A stretch of DNA of 64,000 bases from Paulinella micropora (Eukaryota > Cercozoa > Imbricatea > Euglyphida > Paulinellidae). A program made the position numbers and the translations under genes. Below, piece after piece: positions 58,814-64,000 of this stretch. The stretch is from contig WBZZ01003322.1 of assembly GCA_019918135.1 (NCBI GenBank), positions 1 to 64,000 of the forward strand, read 5' to 3'. How positions within the stretch are numbered: the stretch's first letter is position 1; every line of letters begins with the position of its first letter. The notes under the pieces were generated by a model. That model made no database searches and was not told the DNA's origin. It saw nothing but the letters and a program-made list of their open reading frames with translations.

Positions 58814-61045
58814 CTAGAACAGAAGTTCTTGGAACGCTCGCTGCGCAGCGGCGGACATCGAGCCCCTGGCCGCCGCTCGTCGCTGGCGCGCGGCCTCTTC
58901 CTCTGCGTCCTGTTGGCGTTGCTGCTCCCGGCGCCGGCGCTCCGCCTCTAACCGACGTTGCTGTTCCAGGCGCTGACGCTCTGCCTCCAGCCGTGCCGCC
59001 TCCAGCCGTGCCGCTCGCAGCCTCCCGGCCTCCAGCAGTGCCGCTCGCAGCCTCTCTGCCTCCTCCAGCCGCTCTGCTGTCTGGGCTGGTTCGCGCGGGG
59101 GGTCTTCGGCGGGGACGGCTGCCTCCGGTGCGAGGCGCCTCTTCTTGTGCAAGGGGGAGGCTTTCTCCAGGGGAGGGGGTGACGTAGGGGGCGCTGCCGG
59201 AGGTGCGGCCGCGGCTTTGCCCAGCCTCTGCTCTGGCGTGTACCTGGCGGCCAGCTCGGCCTCGACGCGTTCCCGGTCCAGTGTCGTCACGGCCACCCGG
59301 CGGGCCTTGGCACAGTGGTCCCTGCGCATGTCCGTGTCCTGGCTGTCGAGCCTGGCGTACACGAGGTAGTACACTGGCACTTGGCGGGGCTCGGCGCCCG
59401 TGCCCCTGCCGCCCAGGCGCTGCACTCGCCCGACCACTTGGGAGTCCTGTGCGTACGTGTAGCCTGGCTCCAGCATCAGCAGACCGTCGGCGAACGTCAG
59501 GTTGAGCCCTACCCCGCCGGCCTTCTTGGATAAGAGCAGCAGCACGAGCACGGGGGGAGGGGCCGGCGCCCAGAACAGTGCCTCGGCGCTAGCTCTGGCC
59601 TGCTTCGGAGTGTCGCCGCTGAAGTGCAGGACTCGCCAGGGGGGCTGCGGCACCGGCTCCAGCTGCTGGCGCAGTCGCAGGTACGCCTCCAGCTCGGCCA
59701 GCACCCGCACCCACTCACTCGTCGCGACCCAGCGGCCGGTCTGGTGCGTCTGGCCCCAGCGCCGCAGTGTTTGGTACACAAACTCGAACTTGGCCAGCAG
59801 CACCGGGGGAGGCAACTCCGTCGGGGTGGGGCCCTCCGGCCAGGCCCGCTGAGAGCCGAGTTGCCGCAGGGGATTCTTTTGCTCTGCTGGGCTTAGGGCC
59901 GGGGGCCAGCTCTCGGCGTCGTCGCCGCCGTGGGCCCGACGAACGAGCTTGCGGCTGAGGACTTCCAGCGGTAGCCCCGGGCTCAGCCTCTTGCGCTTGC
60001 GCTGCAGCGAGTCCACGAGCCGGACGCAGGGCCCGGGCTCCTCACTGCCCCAGGGTACCAGGGGATGGCTGCACAGGCCCCGCAGCTGCGCCCGGAGCTG
60101 CCGGATGAGGCGCAGCAGCTGCGAGAGCCGCTGGCGCTGTGCGGGGCCGCGCTGGCGGCCCTTGAGCAAGGAGGCGTACTCTCGGCTCTGGAGGTTGAGG
60201 CTGGCCGTGACGCGGTCGTACTTGGTGTGTGCGTGCCTGGGCCAGCCGTGCGTGGAGAGGTACTGGACCTGGTGTGCCAGCTGCGGCATAGACTGGCGGA
60301 TGTGCGCCGTGTCCTCGGCCTGCACCTCGATGCAGCGTGGCTGGACCAGGCCTTGCATCTCCTGGCGCAGGTCGGCTTCCTGGACGTCCTCGCCCCCGTG
60401 CACCACCTGGCTCGTCAACAGGAACCAAGCGGAGACCATTTCGCGCACCCGGGCCTCGAACGGGGTGCCTGACAACAGCAGCGTGAAGCGGCGGCCGCCC
60501 AGCAGAGGGTTGGCCGCTCCAAAGACTTCGGCGTACTGGGGTAGCTCTCCGGCCTCGTTCGGAACCGCGTTCTTGAAGTTGTGGCTCTCGTCCACGACCA
60601 GGACCTGGAACAGGTCCCGGGCGCCTTGCCAGTCCGGGGACCCGAGCCGCTTCTTGAAGGTGTCGCACGTGCTGAGCACCAAGTACCGTGGCGCCGCCCC
60701 CTGTTTTCCGGGGCTCAGGGCTCGGACCAGGTCTGCCACCCCGGCCGAGCCATGGAAGAGCAACAGCTCGGGCCGGCCGGGGTAGTCGCCCAGGCGCTGC
60801 AGCTCGGCGTGCCACGTAGGCAGCACGGCGGTAGGCACCAGGAGCAGGGCGGCGCGGAACTGCGGGTGGCGCAGGAACAGCTCCCGGAGGGCGGCACAGC
60901 TGGTCAGGGTCTTGCCATAGCCCATGCCATAGGTCACAATCGCGCCGCTCACCGTCTGCGGATCGCAGAGACGCAGGATCTGGGCCACGCCCGCAGCCTG
61001 GTGTGGGTACAGCACGCGAGGAACAGTAGTAGCCGTAGCGCTCAT
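58814..61045 (-). CDS. SNF2-type SF2 helicase/ATPase (viral segment)
   Basis: The start ATG at 61045 gives MSATATTVPRVLYPHQAAGV; the longer upstream frame is repeat DNA. Motifs in order: Q-like YPHQAAGVAQIL, Walker A GMGYGKTLTS, motif Ia ALLLVPTAVLPTWHAEL, DExH box VVDESHNFKNA, motif III LLLSGTPFEAR, motif V SKKAGGVGLNLTFADGLLML and motif VI QVVGRVQRLGG. The GGVGLNLT and Q-x-x-GR-x-R-x-G forms are those of SNF2 family translocases. The last 150 residues are an Arg/Glu/Ala coiled coil. About 743 residues. In viruses such proteins act in transcription or genome remodelling. One of the best preserved genes of the segment. Confidence 0.78.
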   Translation of the reverse strand: MSATATTVPRVLYPHQAAGVAQILRLCDPQTVSGAIVTYGMGYGKTLTSCAALRELFLRHPQFRAALLLVPTAVLPTWHAELQRLGDYPGRPELLLFHGSAGVADLVRALSPGKQGAAPRYLVLSTCDTFKKRLGSPDWQGARDLFQVLVVDESHNFKNAVPNEAGELPQYAEVFGAANPLLGGRRFTLLLSGTPFEARVREMVSAWFLLTSQVVHGGEDVQEADLRQEMQGLVQPRCIEVQAEDTAHIRQSMPQLAHQVQYLSTHGWPRHAHTKYDRVTASLNLQSREYASLLKGRQRGPAQRQRLSQLLRLIRQLRAQLRGLCSHPLVPWGSEEPGPCVRLVDSLQRKRKRLSPGLPLEVLSRKLVRRAHGGDDAESWPPALSPAEQKNPLRQLGSQRAWPEGPTPTELPPPVLLAKFEFVYQTLRRWGQTHQTGRWVATSEWVRVLAELEAYLRLRQQLEPVPQPPWRVLHFSGDTPKQARASAEALFWAPAPPPVLVLLLLSKKAGGVGLNLTFADGLLMLEPGYTYAQDSQVVGRVQRLGGRGTGAEPRQVPVYYLVYARLDSQDTDMRRDHCAKARRVAVTTLDRERVEAELAARYTPEQRLGKAAAAPPAAPPTSPPPLEKASPLHKKRRLAPEAAVPAEDPPREPAQTAERLEEAERLRAALLEAGRLRAARLEAARLEAERQRLEQQRRLEAERRRREQQRQQDAEEEAARQRRAAARGSMSAAAQRAFQELLF

Positions 61046-61099
61046 CGTCTCACCGGCGGTAGCTTTGAAAGTAGCTGAAGGACAGAATTCTGGGACAGA

Positions 61100-61800
61100 G
61101 ACGAGGGAGGCTCGGGCGGGCACGCGCGGACGCGCGGGCGCGCTCCCCCCCCCCCCCACTCGGGGGGGGCGCGCTGGCCGGCACACGCGCCTGTCACGGG
61201 CGCGCGCCTTGGTTGGCCGCCACGCAAGCCGCCCGGCCGCGGGCACGTGCGCTGGCTGGCGGCGGCACTTGCCGGCACTCCCCCCCCTCCAGCCACGGGC
61301 GCGGGCGCTGGTTGGCGGCGGCACGTGCAGGCACTCCCTCCCCCCCCCCCCCTCCAGCCACGCTGGCTGGCGGCGGCATATGCCGGCACTCCCTCCCCCC
61401 CCCCCTCCCCGGCCACGGGCACGTGCGCTGGCTGGCGGCAGCGCCTGCGACGCGCCCCTCGCCCCCCCCCCCCCCCCCGGCGCCCCCTCCCCGGCCACGG
61501 GCACGTGCGCTGGCTGGCGGCGGCGCCCGCGACGCGCCCCTCCCCTCTGCTAGCCACCGGCACGCGCGCTGGCTAGCGGCGGCGCGCACTGCGGGCCCGC
61601 GGTAGCACGCGGTGGCACGCGCTGGCAAGCCCCCCTCCCGGGCCAGTGACGGCGGGCGCGCGGGGCGGCGCACGCGCGCACTCCCCCCCCCCGCGCCCCC
61701 CCGCCGAGCCGCCGGCGCGCGCCGCTGGCCCGGCCTCGTACTGGACCGCAGTGTGCTGCTCACAAACTCTCTGGACCGCAGGCCAGTAAGACAAGCTACC
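61100..61800. repeat. GC-rich tandem repeat array upstream of the SNF2 gene
   Basis: The block GCCACGGGCACGTGCGCTGG with CTGGCGGCGGCAC and variants recurs about six to eight times between 61240 and 61590, with a period of about 60-75 bases broken by C runs. It lies between the divergent starts of the SNF2-type gene (-) and the 61.8 kb gene (+). It could be a promoter array or a replication-related repeat. The long frame through it is an artefact. Confidence 0.7.
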
Positions 61801-61822
61801 CTTCGAAAGGCAAGCACACGAC

Positions 61823-62377
61823 ATGCTCAGTACCGCTGGAGCCTATACCGTGCTGCACCCCTCGCACTCCCCCGTCAAGCTGATCTTTGCGGCCGAGGAA
61901 GAACCCGACTGCGCACGCGTCGAGCTCCGGGAGAGCATGCAGGCCCTGCTGGACTACGTCTGCGATCCGGCGCACTGCTTCCAGGCGAACCCCTGGGCCG
62001 CGCAGGCGCTGCCGCCGCTGCAGCAGCTGCTAGCCCAGGCGGACTTTGTAGCGCACTGCGCCGAGCTGGACCAGCAAGAAGAGAAGCCGGCGGGGCACGC
62101 CGAGGGCCAGCTCCGGGACTTGGTCCAGCGTGCGCCGGGAGTACGCCTGCGCATCCTGGATGGCGTGTGGCGCAAGGGCGACTGGGACCGGCTCAGTGAC
62201 CTCGTGGCCGCACTGCACACGGCGACCGACTACTACCAGCACTTGCACGCACAGCAGGAGGCGGCCCTGATGCACGGCAGGAGGCCTGGCCCGCAACGGC
62301 TCGCCGATGACGACGACGCCGGTACGGCACACCCGGAACGTCCAGCACGACGTAGCCGCGTTGTAGCTGCTCTCTAG
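61823..62377 (+). CDS. Hypothetical protein, 184 residues (viral segment)
   Basis: ATG at 61823 (MLSTAGAYTVLHPSHSPVKL). Mostly helical (LRESMQALLDYVCDPAHCFQ, WRKGDWDRLSDLVAALHTAT). No recognised family. Its last 100 bases overlap the end of the oppositely oriented glycoprotein reading frame, so one of the two ends is probably not genuine. Confidence 0.45.
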   Translation: MLSTAGAYTVLHPSHSPVKLIFAAEEEPDCARVELRESMQALLDYVCDPAHCFQANPWAAQALPPLQQLLAQADFVAHCAELDQQEEKPAGHAEGQLRDLVQRAPGVRLRILDGVWRKGDWDRLSDLVAALHTATDYYQHLHAQQEAALMHGRRPGPQRLADDDDAGTAHPERPARRSRVVAAL

Positions 62378-63591
62378 GCCGAGCGGCGCGCACTGCAGGT
62401 CCGCGTTGACGAGCGTGTTGTTCTCGGCCAGCACGAAGGCCGCGAGCGCGCGGCTGGCGTTCTGGAACTCGCAGCCGCACACGTCGAGCCGCAGCGCGTC
62501 GTCCGCGGCGGCCACGTTGGCCACAATGTTGGCACTGGTGACAGGGTACCACTCCAGCGCCAGTTGCTCGTCGGGCAGGAGCAGCGCCGCCGTTACTTGT
62601 GTCGCGTTGAAGCTCACGTACGGCGAGCTGCTGGTGTTGCGCTCCCAGAAGCGGTAGCTATAGTGCAGCGTGCCGACGCCGTTGGGCAGCACGTAGTAGG
62701 TCGTGAACGTCGGCCCCTTGACGGCCGTGAAGTCGGGCTTGAGCGCGTCCACGCGCCAGTCGCCCGAGGCGAGCGTCGTGGTCACGCTGCCGTTAGAGCA
62801 GCGCGTGCCCTGCAGGTCCGCCGTGTCCAGCACGCACGAAGCGCCGTTGCACACCTGCAGGCAGCCGCCCAGCGTGTCCGCGATGTAGCCCGCGCCGCAC
62901 ACGCAGCTCGCGGTGCAGCCCCAGCTCTCCGGGTGCGTGCTCACTTCGCACTCCTCAGCGGTTCCGTGCTCGCCGTAGAAGTCCAGCAGCCCGTCGCCGC
63001 AGAAGCCCGTGAGCGTAATCTCGACGGTGCAAGGGTCCGACGCGGGCGAGTCGGGGACGTGTTGCTGCCCACGACCGTGAGCGTGAACGGCGACTGCAGG
63101 AAGCTGTAGGTCCCAATGTCCGCCGCCGTGGGCGTGTAGGCGGTGGTGTCGTACACGCAGTTGTCCGACACGCCGTGAAAGACAGAAAGGTCGTACAGGC
63201 CCGACTTGATGGGGATCGTGCCGCCTGCGGCGCACGTGACCACGGGCTTCTCGCGGTCCTGCAGGTCGTACACGACGGCGCACTGCGCCTCGTTGCCCGC
63301 CTGGTCAGTCGCGGTCGCCACGCACCGCACGGCCTTGGTCGCGAGCGTGGCGTTGGTCTTGGAATTGGCGCACGTGACCGTGACATTCGCCTGCCCCTGC
63401 ACATCGGATCTAAGGTAGTCGATCCCGAAGCCCGCCGCCGTGGTCGGGACCGCGCCGCAGACGCCGGTGTCCATGGCGGTGTCGTAGTACGACGTGGTGC
63501 CGATAATTTCTCTAAGCACGGGGCCGTTGTGCGGGACGCTGGCGCACGTCTCAGGTCTAGTGGAATTGTGTGGCGCATTCAGCCAACTCAT
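62270..63591 (-). pseudogene. HYR-type Cys-rich surface glycoprotein region (viral segment)
   Basis: ATG at 63591 (MSWLNAPHNSTRPETCASVP). TVTCANSKTNATLATKAVRC, VATATDQAGNEAQCAVVY and DLQDREKPVVTCAAGGTIPI form a HYR module (the C..A.D..GN..C pattern), with a second HYR-like unit after it. Then a Cys-rich EGF-like part (FCGDGLLDFYGEHGTAEECE, CTASCVCGAGYIADTLGGCL) and many N-glycosylation sequons. Probably the outer part of a surface glycoprotein; no membrane segment is seen and the end abuts the neighbouring gene. Related by module to the fragment at 36.6-37.1 kb. Not fully intact. Confidence 0.55.
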
Positions 63592-63918
63592 CGTACAGAT
63601 GCCATTCCATTTGCCACGCTCCGCTGCTTTCTTCAGAGGGGGATATTAATGAAAGACAAAAAAAAAACCCACCCAAAAGATAGGCATGTCTGGGGGGGAG
63701 GGGAGAGGGGTAGAGATAAGAGCACGGCTCCCTGGCCGTGCTCTCCCCCCTCTCCCCTCCTTTGTCCCCTTGTGCCTCTTCCTCGCCTCCCCCCCCACCC
63801 CTCCTCCGTCACTCTATCTTTTCTCTCTCTCTCTCTTCTTCTATCATAAGCAGCAAATAAATAGACTCGCACACCGACTGGAGAGTCTTGCTTGTAGAAC
63901 AGCACGGGGCATCAGAAG
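63592..63918. other. C/T-rich spacer
   Basis: A run (63658-63667), G run, and CT-rich sequence to about 63840, with AATAAATAG near 63856. No gene seen. Confidence 0.5.
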
Positions 63919-64000
63919 ATGACAGACGCCGCAAGAGATGCAAGCCTCAGGAAGACAATAGCTGCGTGGGCAAAATTGGTCAAGATCTTCTGTTTGGATG
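63919..64000 (+). CDS. Possible start of a gene running past the window
   Basis: ATG at 63919 opens MTDAARDASLRKTIAAWAKL then VKIFCLD up to the last base. Only 27 residues are visible; no assignment. Confidence 0.3.
   Translation, partial: MTDAARDASLRKTIAAWAKLVKIFCLD

Larger units (their letters stand above)
32656..64000. mobile_element. GC-rich endogenous large-DNA-virus segment (herpes/mirusvirus-like gene set)
   Basis: A gene-dense block with far higher GC than the flanks and little sign of host-type intron structure. It encodes a UL52-type primase, a UL9-type origin-binding helicase, an RPB2-like RNA polymerase subunit, a SNF2-type helicase, glycoproteins and divergent kinases. Primase plus origin-binding helicase is the herpesvirus replication pair and has been reported for Mirusviricota, which also carry RNA polymerase subunits. 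No capsid, terminase or protease gene is visible, so class is inferred. It runs past the right end of the window. Several genes look broken; age cannot be told. An alternative is a nucleocytoplasmic virus with unusual replication genes. Confidence 0.65.

Noticed and set aside
61194-61817. Arg/Ala/Pro-rich N-terminal extension of the SNF2-type protein
   Set aside because: It translates the tandem GC array; the conserved domain starts shortly after the ATG at 61045.
1-64000. Bacterial contig with operons
   Set aside because: Spliceosomal introns, SINEs, a copia element and AATAAA signals show eukaryotic DNA; no Shine-Dalgarno-led gene series is seen.

Overview
The window is nuclear DNA of a eukaryote, most likely a protist. 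It has spliceosomal introns with GT-AG borders, long microsatellites, tRNA-derived SINEs, a Ty1/copia LTR element and the standard genetic code. I cannot name the species. Base composition changes in blocks: AT-rich at 1-8.5 kb, mixed at 8.5-32 kb, very GC-rich at 32.6-64 kb. The outer blocks look like captured viruses; the middle is host DNA.

Region 1, 1-8.5 kb: a worn Polinton-like virus (PLV) fossil. It has a capsid-type gene, a second virion-type gene, a GIY-YIG nuclease, a small GKYKGK-domain protein, a Pif1-like helicase, a protein-primed-type family B DNA polymerase and a zinc-finger gene.

Region 2, 9.5-20.7 kb: one large host gene on the + strand. It encodes a receptor-like protein with a short N-terminus, RI-type leucine-rich repeats (one 28-30 residue repeat per exon), a protein kinase domain, a TIR domain and a second, degenerate TIR-like domain. 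Almost every internal LRR exon is paired tail-to-tail with another LRR exon on the opposite strand. The antisense exons have their own donor and acceptor sites. Most pairs meet at a shared 4-base GTAC that supplies both donors, and the pairs are separated by a recurring hairpin (best copy TGCTACCCGCGCGGGTAGCA). I read this as an array of two-faced LRR exon cassettes that could present either face after inversion. It is the strongest candidate here for an undescribed system, possibly a way to diversify an immune receptor. The last large intron holds a train of SINE-like elements, each joined to the TAT-repeat tail of the one before.

Region 3, 20.7-32.2 kb: a small coiled-coil ORF, a direct/inverted repeat, and a kinase-like gene split by a young copia-type retrotransposon (near-identical LTRs, 5-bp target duplication, gag CCHC knuckle, a MYND-type zinc finger, integrase, reverse transcriptase, RNase H).

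Region 4, 32.6-64 kb: a GC-rich, gene-dense, virus-derived segment. It carries a herpesvirus UL52-type primase, a UL9-type origin-binding helicase, an RPB2-like RNA polymerase subunit, a SNF2-type helicase, a nicotinamidase/isochorismatase-like protein, a multi-pass membrane protein, large secreted or membrane glycoproteins (some with HYR modules) and divergent kinase-like proteins. This set recalls Mirusviricota or another herpes-related large DNA virus lineage, but no capsid gene is visible here. A palindromic GC-rich repeat sits inside its coding regions, most clearly in RPB2. The segment looks broken in several places, or carries assembly indels.
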